NCBI RefSeq assembly: GCF_000247695.1
Contig: NW_004624742.1
Location: 8,859,331 to 8,923,330, forward strand
Direction: 5' to 3'
Source: Heterocephalus glaber
Lineage: Eukaryota > Chordata > Mammalia > Rodentia > Bathyergidae
Length of the DNA stretch: 64,000 nt
Shown here piece after piece: positions 45,717 through 58,080 of the stretch. Each line of letters starts with the position of its first letter. The first letter of the stretch is position 1. The translations under genes were made by a program, and so were the position numbers. The notes beneath the pieces were generated by a model. The model searched no databases. It saw only the letters and a list, made by a program, of their open reading frames with translations, and was not told where the DNA came from.

Positions 45717-47465
45717 AGATAAACAAACAAGCAAACAAATCCTTCTCCTTTAATTTTTTCCTACATAAAAATAATTAGATGAATTTCCTTTTGATGTTTT
45801 AAGTCAATAGTGTCCCAATTTTCCCATGAGGCCACCCCACCATGCATTCCAGGGCATCATTATTTGTTTTAGAGCAGCAGGCAGTGAGTGTGAAAAGAGA
45901 CAGCTGGTTCTGCGGTGTGCTGGTGTGTGGAGAAATCTTGAGTTTGGAAGAAAGCTCTCAAAATAATATGTTCTAACTCTCATTCCAAAGACTTTAGTTT
46001 TTTTGCCTACAGGATGATCACAATCCCTTGTCAGAAGTGAAAAGACAGGCTAGATTAAGAGGAAGGGGAGTAGAGTAAATGAGGTATAGAAAGCCAAATA
46101 ATTATCATGGGAGAAAGGAAAATCAGAAGCTGGAAACTGACTTAAGAACAATAAAGATATTAGATTAAAAATAAATAAGAGATGGGGTCATACAAAATAA
46201 ATGTGGTATTTCAAGGCAAGAAACTGTGACTCATTTAGTCTTTGAGAAGCAGAATATTACCCCAAATAGTAAAAATAATGAGTGCAGAAGGGTATATGAT
46301 ATGGCCAGCTGTGGGAATTTCTAGGCTGGCTTCTGTGCTAATTATTAAGTATCCCAGCCCTCATTCTCTATGCAAACTACACATCCACAAACCTCTCTAG
46401 CAGGGTGAGATATAGCAAGATATTCAAATACCAAAGTAACTATGGAAATGGGAGGAACAAAGAAAAATTCTTGAAAGTCTCTGGGTAAAGATAAAAGGAA
46501 GACAGAATAAAGAAGATCTCACAGCAGGGGCCTGTGACAGATCTCCAAATCAGGAAGTCAGGGAAGATGAAGTGGAACAGAGCCAAACCTCCACATCCGG
46601 GGAGATGGTCCATAGATTTCAGCTACCCAGTTAACTTTCAGTTAACGCACTCAGGAGAACAGAATTGGAAGCATATAAAGCATAAATTTAATTCTCTCAG
46701 TAAATGATGCAAGAATTTTGAAATTGGTGGTACATTTTAAAGAAGATTTTATAGACTACTTTAGTGTCTGAACTTGAAAAAGGAAATTCTGGATTAGCCA
46801 AATTCTAAGAATGAAAATTTTTTCCAAATGTTAGAAAACCAAACTTACCTCACTATAAATTTGATTATATAGATATAGATATGTAGATATGCTAAACAAA
46901 TTGGTAGATTATAAACTGTTGCAAACCAAATGAAAGAAAATGGACCCCTATGTTTGAGTGATGTATACCTCATGTATTTCTATGCAAAAAACACCTCCAA
47001 GTTTAAGGGTCTTCACATGGTTTCTTTTCTTCTTTTTTGTCTGTTCATAAGGTTCTCAAAGGCTAGGGGTGGAAATCACACAAAGTTATTTCTTCCTCAT
47101 TCGGTAAAACCAAGTGTCAGTGTCAGCTGAGATTCAATGGGTGGGGAAATTGATTCCTCATCTTAGTGGAAAGAGATGAAAAGAATTTTTGTGTGTGTGA
47201 CCGTTTTGATTTTGATTTTATTTTGTAATTTAGACTCAATCACAAAATGAATAACAGGTATAAAAGAATTTGACAAATAAAAACTGCTAAATTTTCTGCA
47301 AAGTATTATTTCTTATGTAGCTGAACAGTTGTTCTTTTCCTCCTTTTCCAATGTGGTCTTGGGATCTGTCCTCATGAGGAAATTCAGGACAAGATTCCAG
47401 CATTCTGGGTCAATGGGCAGGGTGTTTGGGACTGGCTATGCTACTTTCTTTTAGCTCTTTGATTT

Positions 47466-47554
47466 TGTTTTGTTTTTGGTATCCAGGATTGAACTCGGGT
47501 CGGGTCCTTGCGCTTGAGGCAGGCGGCAGAACCACTGAGCTAAATCCCCGGCCC
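47466..47554 (-). repeat. Young tRNA-derived SINE
   Basis: 'ggtatccaggattgaactcgg', 'gcagaaccactgagctaaatc', 'cccggccc'. Exact duplication 'ttttagctctttga' either side. Confidence 0.92.
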
Positions 47555-47804
47555 TCTTTTAGCTCTTTGAATTCAATATCTCAGGTGTGTGTCTGCTACC
47601 AATTCAATGACATAAAAAGTATACTGAATTTCTGAAAGAGAGATTTTTCCGTGTGCCATGAATCTTGTGATAGTATTTGTCATTAGCTCAAGCACTGATC
47701 CACAGTTCAAAAAAATTTTACACTTCAAATCAGTAACACAGTTTTTATCTTCTTAAATCTTGGTACCAGAGGGCCTAAAGAGAAATAGTAAAGCACACAT
47801 AAAA

Positions 47805-48185
47805 AAATTCAGTTACCTTGTTCATTCAGCTCTGTGACATCCTCACAAGAACTCAACAGTGACAATGTCCTTGAGAGACCAGCTATTGTTTGTAGGAAAC
47901 ATCTTGTTGGTGGCTCCACAAAATGTGGTTCCTCTTCAAGGAGCTGCCAATATGCACAACATCTCTCTCCTGGCCCGGCCCTGACTGCCCTCTTTACATC
48001 TCTGTCTCTAGTACCAGGGCTAATTGGTTTAGAACTGTCACCTGACCTAAGCTGGGCATGTTTGTCTCTCTTTTTAACAGGAAATGCTGTACGAAGAGAA
48101 ACAGAGTTGTTGGTAGCTGAGAGACATTGCCGTGTTCTTGAAAGAAGGCCCACAACTTCTTGCAGATGTAATATCCTGATTGAAA
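47805..48185. other. Unrecognised segment, open on both strands
   Basis: About 380 bp, less AT-rich than its surroundings, with antiparallel ORFs of 127 codons (+, 47834-48217) and 114 codons (-, 47809-48153). Neither product shows a domain, signal peptide or membrane segment that I recognise. On the plus strand a pyrimidine tract and 'ttaacag' at about 48073-48080 look like a splice acceptor. It may be an old LTR or DNA transposon, or an exon of an antisense transcript. No basis to choose. Confidence 0.3.
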
Positions 48186-48195
48186 CCCACCCTCT

Positions 48196-48283
48196 CCTTT
48201 TATTTTTTCAGTGCTGAAGATAGAACCCAGGGCCACACACATACTAAGCAAGTTTTCTATCACTGAGGCATACCTCTAGTTCT
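48196..48283 (-). repeat. ID-like SINE, old
   Basis: 'cagtgctgaagatagaaccc', 'agggccacacacatactaagc', 'ctatcactgaggcatacc'. Confidence 0.65.
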
Positions 48284-48348
48284 TCCTACCTTTTTTGAGC
48301 CTATGTTTAGTTCTTCTAGTATTCTTCCAATACATTTTCTGTTTTTGT

Positions 48349-48425
48349 TTTGGTACCAGGGATTGAACTCGGGACGTTGCGCTTGCAAGGCAGGCGGTGG
48401 AACCGCTGAGCTAGATCCCTGGCCC
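48349..48425 (-). repeat. Young tRNA-derived SINE
   Basis: 'ggtaccagggattgaactcgg', 'gcaaggcaggcggtggaacc', 'gctgagctagatccctggcc'. Exact duplication 'tacattttctgtttttgtt' (48331-48349 and 48426-48444). Confidence 0.92.
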
Positions 48426-49084
48426 TACATTTTCTGTTTTTGTTCATATGACTACAACTCACAGCTGTTACTTGTTATCAAAAGAAACTTAACTGACAGT
48501 GACTAGCTAACCATGCATGGGATTTCACTCTTTCATTTGACAGTCATTTACTGGGACCTATTACACAAAGAGATAGGCATACAAATAAGGTAGGAGGTGG
48601 TTTGGAGAGATAGTCCTGCAAATGTGTAATTATACTAAATTGTGATAATACTCTAGTGGAGATACTTAGAGTGATGTGGGAGTACAAATAAGGGTATGAA
48701 TCCTGGGTGGGCTCCAGAACTGGGTTAATCAGCTTGGACAAGGATATAAACTCAAGACTAACTCAAAACTATACAGAATATTCAAACTTATTACATTGCA
48801 ATGGCAGCAAATGAAGAATTTCTGCACAGAGACTGTAGACCAGCAGTTCTCAATATTGACTCAGCTCTGCAGAGTGGAAACTGATTTGAACAGCAGCATG
48901 GGAGACTTAGATTATAGATGGGAGAATTTCCTCACAGTGAGAGTTGTTAATGTTGGGAGGTTGTAGAATATTTTCCTCTGGACCTTTTAAAAATAACATA
49001 GCTCTTCATCTGCCTGAGATGACATTATTGTGATGCTGTCTAAAGTAGGGAGATGGAAGATAATCACTCAAGGTCTTTTCTAGT

Positions 49085-49745
49085 TTAGATTTTTTAATAA
49101 CATAGTCACTTAAAAAGACTTTAGAAAGAGCAGTTTTAGCTTCACAGCAAAATTGAGAGGAAAGTACAAAGATTTCCCATAGTCTTCTGCCCCTGCACAC
49201 AAATTCCTCCGTTATCAACATCCCTCACCAGAATGGCACATGTGTGACAGCTGATGAACCTAACTGACATATCATTGTCTTTCGAAGTTTATACTTTAAA
49301 GTTCACTCTTGGTGTGTTGTATATCCCACGGTACAAATCTATAATGACATGTATCCACTACTATAATATCATACAGGAGTTTTCATTACTCTAAAATTAT
49401 TCACATTCAACATATTCGTCCCTCTTGCCCCCCAACACTTGGGAACTACTGATCTTTTCACTGTCTCCATAATAAATGTCACATAGTTGAAATTAAAATA
49501 GTATGTAGCTTTTTTACATTGGCTTCTTCCATGTAGTAATAAGCATTTAAAATTTCATCCATGTCTTTTCATGGCTTAATAGTTCTTTTCTTTTTAGCAT
49601 TGAATAGTATTCCATTGTCTGGATGTACTACAATTAGTTCATTTACCTACCAAAAGACATCTTGACTGCTTCCAAGCTTTAGCAATTATGAATAAAGTTG
49701 CTATAAATATCTGTATGCAGGGTTTTTTTTTGGGGGGGGTGGACA
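49085..49745 (-). mobile_element. Old L1 3' end (L1M-like)
   Basis: Reversed landmarks: 'ttagcttcacagcaaaattg', 'aacatccctcaccagaatgg', 'tcactcttggtgtgttgta', 'tccatgtcttttcatggctt', 'gaatagtattccattgtctgg'. Diverged. 48426-49084 and 49746-50631 show no clear element. Confidence 0.7.
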
Positions 49746-50631
49746 TGTTTTCAATTCCTTTGCAACACTTATTTTTAAAGAAAACTGTCTGATGAAAAAA
49801 TTAAGGACAGAGAGGTAATAAAAATGAGAAAGTAAATTATCAATTCCTTCTTAGGTGAGAAGTGAGAAAGAAGTGAAGAGACAAAAAATTCAAGACTTGT
49901 ATTTTTAGGCATTGTTTTTGAATCACATGGTCCATTGGTTGCTTTAGCAATTTCTTGATTGGCACTCAATTGGTTGCCAACTAATGAAGAGGCCCATCTT
50001 TCCTTCCTAACCCCGTGTCCTTTAGCTTCTCCTAATTTGCTTTACAACCAATCTCATCTTGTGGAATATTTTGTGTATGTTTATAATTTTATTACGAACT
50101 TAAGCAAATGTGTAGAATAAAAGAGTGAAGTAAATATTCAGTATTTGCAACATTCAAAACTCACATTTATCTTTTTAAAAAGTTAGATCCATTTTACTTC
50201 TAGTTTTTGAATTCTGTTTTCTTTTACATAATTGATTTCATTTTCACTTTTTAATATGTTGATATATTCCCTACATCTCATAGCACTTCAGCACATCTCT
50301 TTGAGTCTATAGATTTCGATAGATGTAATGAATGGGGTGGGAAGGATGGATTAAATGGACAGATGCCGTGGAGACGTCTGTAATGGGCTGAAATCATTGT
50401 CTCAAACTACTCTCTGGAGCCTTCTCATCCTGTTCTCAAAGATCAGTCCTTTCCTTTGCTTTCCTATTCTCCCCCCACCCCCACTTCCCTTCCTTCCTTT
50501 CTCTTAAAGAGACTATCATGAGTTTAAAATTGAAGCATATGTTTGATAATAATAGCTCTAGTTGGGCTAAAGATAAAATATATGACTGAAAATTAAAAAA
50601 AGAACATTTAGTGAGGTTAAAAAAAAAATCG

Positions 50632-50812
50632 AGCCAAGCACAGCACCACATGCTGTTATCTCAGCTACTCCAGAGGCTAAAGCAGGAGGAGCACAAATGT
50701 GAGCCAACTTGGGCAACTTAGTGAGGACTATCACAAAATAATAAAAACAGTAGGGGCTATCAATCATGGTAGAGTACCCCTGGGTTCAATCTCCAGTATC
50801 TTAAAAAAATTA
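50632..50812 (+). repeat. B4-like SINE (B1 plus ID)
   Basis: 'agccaagcacagcaccacatg', 'cagctactccagaggctaaag', 'ggcaacttagtgaggac', then 'ctgggttcaatctccagta'. Confidence 0.7.
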
Positions 50813-50824
50813 GATAAAATTTTG

Positions 50825-50955
50825 TAGAATCTGCCTTGGAGTCAGCTGACCATGGACCGAAATCTCTGAAACCGTGAGCCAAAATAACCTTTTATTCTTT
50901 AAATTGCATATGTCAAGTATTTTGTTCCAGCAGTAGAAAATCTGACTAATATGTG
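50825..50955 (+). mobile_element. MaLR LTR, 3' end
   Basis: 'ccatggaccgaaatctctg', 'gtgagccaaaataacctttt', 'gtcaagtattttgttccag' parallels the end of the MaLR LTRs at 21495 and 23351. Confidence 0.65.
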
Positions 50956-51062
50956 CATACAGTATATATGGATGAACCAAGGTAATTAGGGTTTCTATTT
51001 TCTCAAACATTTATTTATCTATTGTATGTGTTAGGAATGTTTGAACTCCTCTCTTTTAGTCC

Positions 51063-51210
51063 TTTGGTTTTTGTTTTTTGAGACAGGGTACCATTATATA
51101 GTTCAGAGTGTCCTTGAACACAGCCCAGGTTGGCCTCAAAATCATGGAGACCCTCCTGCTTCAGCCTCCTGCATGCTGGGATTACAGGTGTACACCACCA
51201 CATCCAACCA
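51063..51210 (-). repeat. B1 SINE, first of a pair
   Basis: 'gagacagggtaccattatatag', 'cccaggttggcctcaaaatc', 'gcatgctgggattacaggtg'. Confidence 0.8.
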
Positions 51211-51215
51211 TAGTT

Positions 51216-51355
51216 TGTTTGTTTTTTGATACAGATACTCCAGGCTGGCCTTGAACCCTTGAACTTACTGTGTGGCTGAGGCTGGCCTTGAACTTGTGGC
51301 AATCCTACTACCTCAGCATACCCAGTGCTGAAATTGCAGGCATGGTAATGCCTGA
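51216..51355 (-). repeat. B1 SINE, second of a pair
   Basis: 'actccaggctggccttgaac', 'gaggctggccttgaacttg', 'cagtgctgaaattgcaggc'. In direct succession with the first. Confidence 0.75.
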
Positions 51356-51602
51356 CTCTCTTCTAGTTCCTTATAAAATGTCTAATAAGTTGGTATGAAC
51401 TGTAGTCACTCTTATTTTTAATACACGATACTTTCCACCCATTCTGTGCCTCATAATATTCATCTAGTCCCTCTTTTTTGTCCTAGGATAAAGAATTGAG
51501 TGATAATACTTCAGTGCCTAGGTAATACTTTTGTCTGGGATGAGAACATGTTGAGAAATATCTTCTTTTTATACAAATTGTACAGGGTTAAAAGAAAGGT
51601 TG

Positions 51603-51689
51603 GGCTGGGGATTTAGCTCAGTGGCACCATGCCTGCCTCGCAAGCACAAGGTCCTGAGTTTGATCCCCGGTACCACCAAAAAAAAAAAG
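51603..51689 (+). repeat. Young tRNA-derived SINE
   Basis: 'gggctggggatttagctcag', 'cctgcctcgcaagcacaagg', 'gagtttgatccccggtacc', A11 tail. Duplication 'aaaggtt' at the ends. 51690-52732 has no recognised element or gene. Confidence 0.9.
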
Positions 51690-52732
51690 GTTATTATGTG
51701 TCTTGATTTGGAATCCTGCTCAGGAGGAGAGTTTGTCTTGTAATCCTTTTTGCCAGGTCACATTTTTCACTAGAAATATGAGGTCTGGGTTGAAATCTAG
51801 AGTTTTTGACTTATTCAGCTTTGGGACTACCAACTTGATGATATCTTTATTTAGTGAGATTGAAAAGGAAAAGAAATCTCTGTAGTCCTTTCTAAGGTAA
51901 ACAAAAAAAAATATACATATCCCTTTCCCCACTTTCTCTTTGAGGTGATTTACAAAGTTAGAATCTGGGATCTGTTGGAAAGTAAGGCTTTCCTTGTTTA
52001 ATATTCTACTTAGTACTAATTCACATTGGACTGTGCACTTTGAGCATCCAAACTCTGGTATCCTGATAGTTGATCTTGTGAAGCAGTTTAAGTTTCCTGA
52101 AAAATTTTTGCAAAATTATGAATTACTTTTTCATAATCTTTTAAAAAATAAAATAAGTTTTAATGAAAGAGCGGAAAGGAGTATAATGCATCCTATGGTG
52201 TAGCAGACTAGTCCAGCTGATTACTATCTCAAGTGACAATAAGGATATCTTCTATTTTTCAGTTAAAGATCAGGAATACAGTATTGTTCAAAAACTCAAG
52301 AGGTGCTGTTTGTTTCAAGTAAGATAGAGGGATTTGTAGCAATTCTTTTGATGGGATATACAAAGTGAAGAACAATCAAAATAGTCAAATATCCATTCAT
52401 ATGACCCACACAGGCGTGGCAGCCCTAGGTTTTATTCCGTGATCAAGAGGGATGTATTGGGAATAACAGACAAGACCTATATTTCAGAAAAATTGCTATC
52501 AGGTGGTATTGGTAGTGTTTTCTTTTGATGCTGTGTGTAAGGAATGTGTGTTTATGTAAATTCACTGTTTTGTTTCTTCAGCAGTGCTGTGAAACTAGTG
52601 AAGCTTAACCTCAGGGTCCCTCATGGCATGGGCCTTTCGGTGTGTTCATGTACTGATGTGTATATGTGAAATTTGAGAAAGTTGGATAATTGTGATTTGT
52701 TAAGAGTGGTAGGTCATTCTAATTTGACTTCC

Positions 52733-53188
52733 TGTGATGGTTAATTGAAAGTGTGAACTTGACTGGGTCATAGGGTGTTGGGATATTTGGTCATATATTG
52801 TTCTGGGTGTGTTTGTGAGTGTATATTTGGTTAAGATTGACTTTTGAATTAGTAGCTTGAGTAAAGCTGATTGCGCTCTGAAATGTGATTGGTCCTCATC
52901 TAACCAGCTGAAGTTCTGAAAAGCAGCAGAAGGTTGATCCTCCTGTACCTCCTCAAGTGACAGGGAACTCGTGTCTGACACCTTGAACTGAGACATCAGT
53001 CTTCCTACCTCCAGATTTGAACTGAAGTATTTGTCTTCATGGATCTCAAGCTTTCTTAGGTGTTTTTCTTGTTGACTGAAGATCTTGGGACCTTTCAGAC
53101 TCTACAATCATGAGAACCAGTTCTTTATAATTCCTTCCTTCAAATACATATAAATATTAACAGATTGTTGACAACTTTGAGTCACACA
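52733..53188 (+). repeat. 5' LTR of the ERV-L
   Basis: Begins 'tgtgatggttaattgaaag', has 'aacttgactgggtcatag' and 'ctgggtgtgtttgtgagtg', and ends 'gagtcacaca'. Six bases on, 'tggttccaagagac' is a candidate tRNA primer-binding site. Confidence 0.8.
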
Positions 53189-53325
53189 GATTTTGGTTCC
53201 AAGAGACAGAGTTTTAAGGATGACTTTTTCAAATTAGTTGTGTAGTTTCAGGATTAGCTACCTAATCTGATTAGATTTGGAAGTGATAAATAAATGATTC
53301 TATTTCCAATAGTTCAGGGCATGTT

Positions 53326-53940
53326 ATGGCAATAGAGGCATGCAAAATATCACTATTGTATATGCACAATCAATTCCTGGTAAGAAATAAGGATCTGGAC
53401 AATGGTGTATATGATAGTCTTAAATATTTTTGGCAAACTAGTGAACATAATGAGAGTGACTTCTTGCTTCTAATGTCAGTAGACAAAGTGGAGAAGGAAA
53501 AAAAGGAGCACAGGGATTTGAATTACCAACTGAAGTACTGCATAAGTGACTTGAAATCTTCAACGTGTGCCATAAAGGAAAATCTCATCTCCTGTAGCTG
53601 CAGGGCTGAGACTGCTGAAAATCAACCTCAGAAGCTTATCTTGGGACAAACTGAAGTTCTCATTTCATAGGGAGTCAGTTGCTAAACTCAGGATTGATCG
53701 GGAAGAATGATATCCTGGAAGTTGGAATGAGAATGTGTGGGAAGACCCTGATGAAGCTGGGGATATCGAAGCCATTAATTCTGATGACTCTTCTTTGCCC
53801 AAGAAACCTCCATAACCTCACTGAAACTTCCTTTTTGTCTTTCTGACAGGATTAGCCTTGAACCTCCTGAAGAAACTGGCTTCCTTTTAGGCAATTGTCA
53901 CCACAGGACAATGCTGAGTCTCCTCAGGATTCACTGCTAC
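53326..53940 (+). pseudogene. ERV-L gag, 5' part
   Basis: A 114-codon open stretch (53326-53670) with a charged, coiled-coil-like middle, followed by an acidic region (about 53730-53810) broken by stops. It matches the expected gag position and style. It is split from its 3' part by a 3.2-kb L1. Confidence 0.55.
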
Positions 53941-54380
53941 CACACTTCTTTGACTTTTTAAAATATTATTTAATTTTAATTTTATCAGTACATGTTTCTA
54001 GCACATAATAATTATATTCATCATGTACACAGCACATCTTAATTCTTTATACCTCCCTTTCCCCTCCCTACCCCCCATCTCTCGGTTCTTTTCCCATTTG
54101 AAAAATATTTACTAATGTCCATCTTTTATTTATACTTTAGGGTTCTCATGTAAGAGAAACTATGCAATATTTAACCTCATGTGTCCGGTATATTTTACTT
54201 AATATTATGGTCTCATGGTGCATCCATTTTCCTACAGCTGATTCAGACTTATCCTTCTTTATGGCAGAGTAATAGTCCAGTGTAGTAATAATCCATTGTG
54301 TATAAATAACACATTTTCTTTACCTATTCATCTGTTTGTCTTTTTGGATCAAATATGTTGAATTCAGCATTCCCTTGAGG

Positions 54381-54472
54381 TTTTTTTTTTTTTTTTTTCG
54401 GTACCAGGAATCAAACTCAGGACCTTACACTTCCCAGGCAGGTGTGGTGCCACTGAGCTACATCCCTGGCCC
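54381..54472 (-). repeat. Young tRNA-derived SINE inside the ERV-nested L1
   Basis: T18, 'ggtaccaggaatcaaactcag', 'tgccactgagctacatcc'. Flanks share 'ccttga'. Confidence 0.9.
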
Positions 54473-55666
54473 TCCTTGAATCTTGTTTTTGATTCAACTT
54501 GCCAACCTGTGTCTTTTGATTGTGAAATTGAGACCACTTACATTGAGGGTTATTACTGAAAACTATTGATTTATTATTGTCATTGTATTATTTTCCTATG
54601 GCTGATTTCTTTTTTACTCTTCTGCTTAACTGCTCACACTACCTGATGTATTTATTCCATTAGAAATTTTGGTGCTGTTGGCTTCATTGTCTCTTTTTAT
54701 GATACCTTTGAGAAGTTTTTGGAGTGATAGTTTGATAATCATGAATTTTTTAGGTTCTGTTTGTCATGGGAAGACCTTATCAGTTTTGAAAGATAATTTT
54801 GTAGGCTATACCAGTCTGGATTGGAAGGTTTTTTTTTAGGGCTTGAAACACTTCACTTCAAGGTCTCCTGGCTTTTGAGGTTTGTGTTGAGAAGTTAGCT
54901 GCAATTCTAATGGGTTTGCCTTTATAGGTGATTATTTACTTTTCTCTAACAGCTTTTAAGATTCAGTCTTTGTGGTGGATTTCTAGGATTTTGACTATGA
55001 TATGTCATGGGGAGGTTATCTTCTGATCATGGCTTCTTGGAGTTCTGAATGCCTCAGTCATCGGTATTTTAAATTCTTTCCCCATACATGGAAAGTGTTC
55101 TGCTCTTATTTCTGTAAACAGGCTTTGTATCTTCTGATTTTTCACTAATTCCAATTAAACTTAGATTAGTCTTCTCTGTGTCACCTAGCAGCTGTTGGAT
55201 CCATTTCCACCTTCTCTCATTGTTTTTAAAGTATCTCTAGGTCCTGTATATGATCACCTGTATTAGCCCTATCTTCTAGCTCTGACACTCTGTCCTCACA
55301 CTGGTCACTTCTGTTGCTCATATTTTCAATAGAATTTTTTTATCCCCTGGATTTCTGTTTGGTACCTTTTCACAGATTCTAATTCTTTGGTAAACTGGTC
55401 ATCTATGCTCTGTATCATTTTATTCAGCTTAGCTAGCTTTTAATTAGTGTCTTCTGTAAGCTTGTTGATCATTTTATTAAGTTCATTATCTAGTTATCAT
55501 CTTTGAACTCACTAAGCACTTTATTAATTTGTTTTTCTGTTTCCTTTTTATCACTTTTTATAATTCAGCTGTTTGGTTTTTATTTCTTCCCCTTTTATGC
55601 CCCAGTGATAAGCTTTGGAAGACGTGGGAGTTTAGGAATGCATTTTCTTGTCTTTTCATGTTTCTC

Positions 55667-55697
<31 letters not shown>

Positions 55698-55700
55698 TGC
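55667..55700 (+). repeat. (GT)n microsatellite in the L1 5' region
   Basis: About 11 GT units, one AT interruption, then more GT. It explains the Cys-Val runs in overlapping ORFs. Confidence 0.95.
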
Positions 55701-57163
55701 TGAGGTTTGTGGATCAATTAAAGTGGAAAGACTTTATTGCTAGTATAGAGATCTCTTTAATGAGAGTCTGCTTTTCAGTGAGGTACTCTGGGCACAGCTA
55801 ACCATAGACCTTTGTCTCTGTCCCAAGATCTCACTATCTTTGTTAATTTGGGGCCCCAATATCTAGTTCTCCAGAAATGAACCATGGTATTGTTGATGAC
55901 ACAAGGACAAACCAAATATTGTCGTAGAATGAAAAATAATAGCAACAACTATACCCTCTGGCAATAGCAACAAAATCTACAATAATAATTGAATCAAAGA
56001 TAAACTAGATATGGACATATCGTAAGAATCAATAAGAGCTACCACTGTCCACCCTTAAAAATAGAAAGAGATCTGTAATTACAAACACAAAGACAAAATC
56101 AAATATTAGCAGACATTAAATATCTACTAAATGCAACAATGCAAATTATACCACTGTTAACAATAAAAAAGAATTAAATAATAGCATAAGGTTAACTAAA
56201 TATCTAAAGATTAACAAAATTTAATAGTAATACTAGTAAAGACGGAGAGATATGAAACAGGAAAGTGAGAGAAATGAAATTTCAATAATATAGAAAAAGA
56301 AATTGAGTGGGAGGATAAAAATGTAACAGATAATATTAAGAAGTGAACAAAAAGTAATAGAATTAGATAAAAGTAACAGAAAAGAACAAACAAGAAAAAG
56401 AAGAAAAATAAAAAATATGGAGCAAAATAAAGAACAGAGAAGAAAACAAAACAAAAGACAAAAAGCAAAAAAGAGGACCCAAACCCTCCAAAAAACCAAT
56501 GAAGAAAAAAAGAAATGAATAAAATAAATTCCTCAATGTTTTTGAATGGGTTGTTTCTTTCCAGGGTGTGCAATAATGTAGTCCTCTAGGTAAGAAGGAA
56601 GGATAGTGAGTCACTACTAAGACCTATTTTTGTTTCCACACTCATATTATTATGTGTGAATGGCAAATCCTGCAGCACCTTTTATACTGAGTGTGGTTGG
56701 TCAGTGGTGTCCACCCTAGCACTGTAGTCCTTCCATCTGCTCCCAGTTTCCATATCCCTCTGTGTGTGTCAGTTCATGGCTCTCTTCACCAAGCTTTATG
56801 GCTTGTGGATTTGTGAGGTCCCCTTCCTGCTCCAGAGGTCCCTCTGTCCATACACTCCCCGTGGTGGCAACAATCCAAGCTGAGGTACATCCCTTGTGTC
56901 AGTAGAGACAGGTCCCTCTTCCCAGGAGCCAAGGTTCTTTTCCTGACTGCTTCATTCTTTTTTCTTCATCTTGCTCCATTTCTCCAGCTTTTCTGTAGTT
57001 TCTTGCTTTCCTGTCAGTTTCCTGTCTTGTTTCTCTACCAATTCCCACAGGTCCACTTTTTTTCTCTCTGTTCACTAAGTTGTTGTTTGCCAAGTGTCTG
57101 TATTCCAGGTCCCAGAGAGGCTACATTTTGCTGACAGTTTTTAATCTGCCATTTTTCTGACTT

Positions 57164-58080
57164 GAAGTCTATAACGAGACAGAAGTCACAGCAAGCCTCT
57201 AAAAGTGAAGTACATAATGTGACTCATGAGGAGGTGTGCTACATTACAAAGAACGACTTCAGTTATCTAACATATACAAACAGAAATCCAGGGAACATAT
57301 GTGGGCATGAATATTAAGGGTGTGGGCTTATGTTGGAAGAAATTTAAAGTTGTATCAGGCCAAATTTATTGATGTAGAGATCAATAGTGGAGTAGGTAGA
57401 GATTCTACACCGTATTGCAGTCTGGGAAGTTAGAAAGGTCTCTAACATTTTGTTTAGTTGGTTGGCTAAAACATGGGCCAGAAGGTATTCTGCAGTGAGT
57501 GCATTGGAAACCTACCTTGTTTTAATGAAGAGGAAGGGATTCAAAGACTTATAAAGACAGTAATATTTAAATGCATGTGTCATTTAAGACCTCACTCACA
57601 TTGAGAGGGGTACAGCAAACATCATGACTATGGGAAATTTGTGAAGGGATCTCAACATCTTCAAGTGCTTTGCAATTACCCTTCTGTGTTTGTCAGGCCT
57701 TATAGGGGAAACAAGAGTGAAAAACTTAATGCAGTGGGAATAATTGAATCCTGGAGTTGTAAGGACCAAGTGATAGCATTCGATTTTAAAGACAAGGTGG
57801 ACATGGTAGTGTAATGAACAGCAGAGTCACAGCATCAATCAAGGAAAGTCTGATGCATGCAGTCCTATGGTATTAGTTAATTGGTCATTGTTTGCTAAGA
57901 GTGACCTAGAAAGCCTATTGAATTCTATCTTCATCTGTATAAATAAAAAAGTTCTAAATCATGCAAAAGTGAGTCATAGCCTTTCAGTCAGTTTCCAGAC
58001 CTAAGCTGGTTTGCAGACCCAGAACCCTTAGAATGAAAAGAATGCTAGTTCCCTTTATGAAGGACCTTGTTACAGTGACA
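57164..58080 (+). pseudogene. ERV-L gag, 3' part
   Basis: Resumes after the L1. Landmarks are an 'agaaaggtctctaacatttt' stretch and 'ggttggctaaaacatgggcc' (about 57430-57480), typical of ERV-L gag. Many stops; no frame longer than 60 codons. Confidence 0.6.

Larger units (their letters stand above)
53957..57157 (-). mobile_element. L1 with most of ORF2 deleted, inside the ERV-L
   Basis: Reverse L1: 3' UTR and ORF2 tail (53957 to about 54380), then directly the ORF2 start (54473 to about 54770), ORF1 (about 54770-55500) and 5' UTR (to 57157). The last parts match the L1 at 13328-16190 in order. A possible short duplication 'tgactt' sits at both ends (53951-53956, 57158-57163). The central ORF2 is missing, with a SINE at the breakpoint. 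A-rich sequence at 56150-56540 is the reversed pyrimidine tract of the 5' UTR. Confidence 0.8.

Noticed and set aside
56211..56614. Phe/Leu-rich 83-120 codon minus-strand ORFs resembling membrane proteins
   Set aside because: They translate the pyrimidine-rich 5' UTR of the nested L1, not a protein gene.
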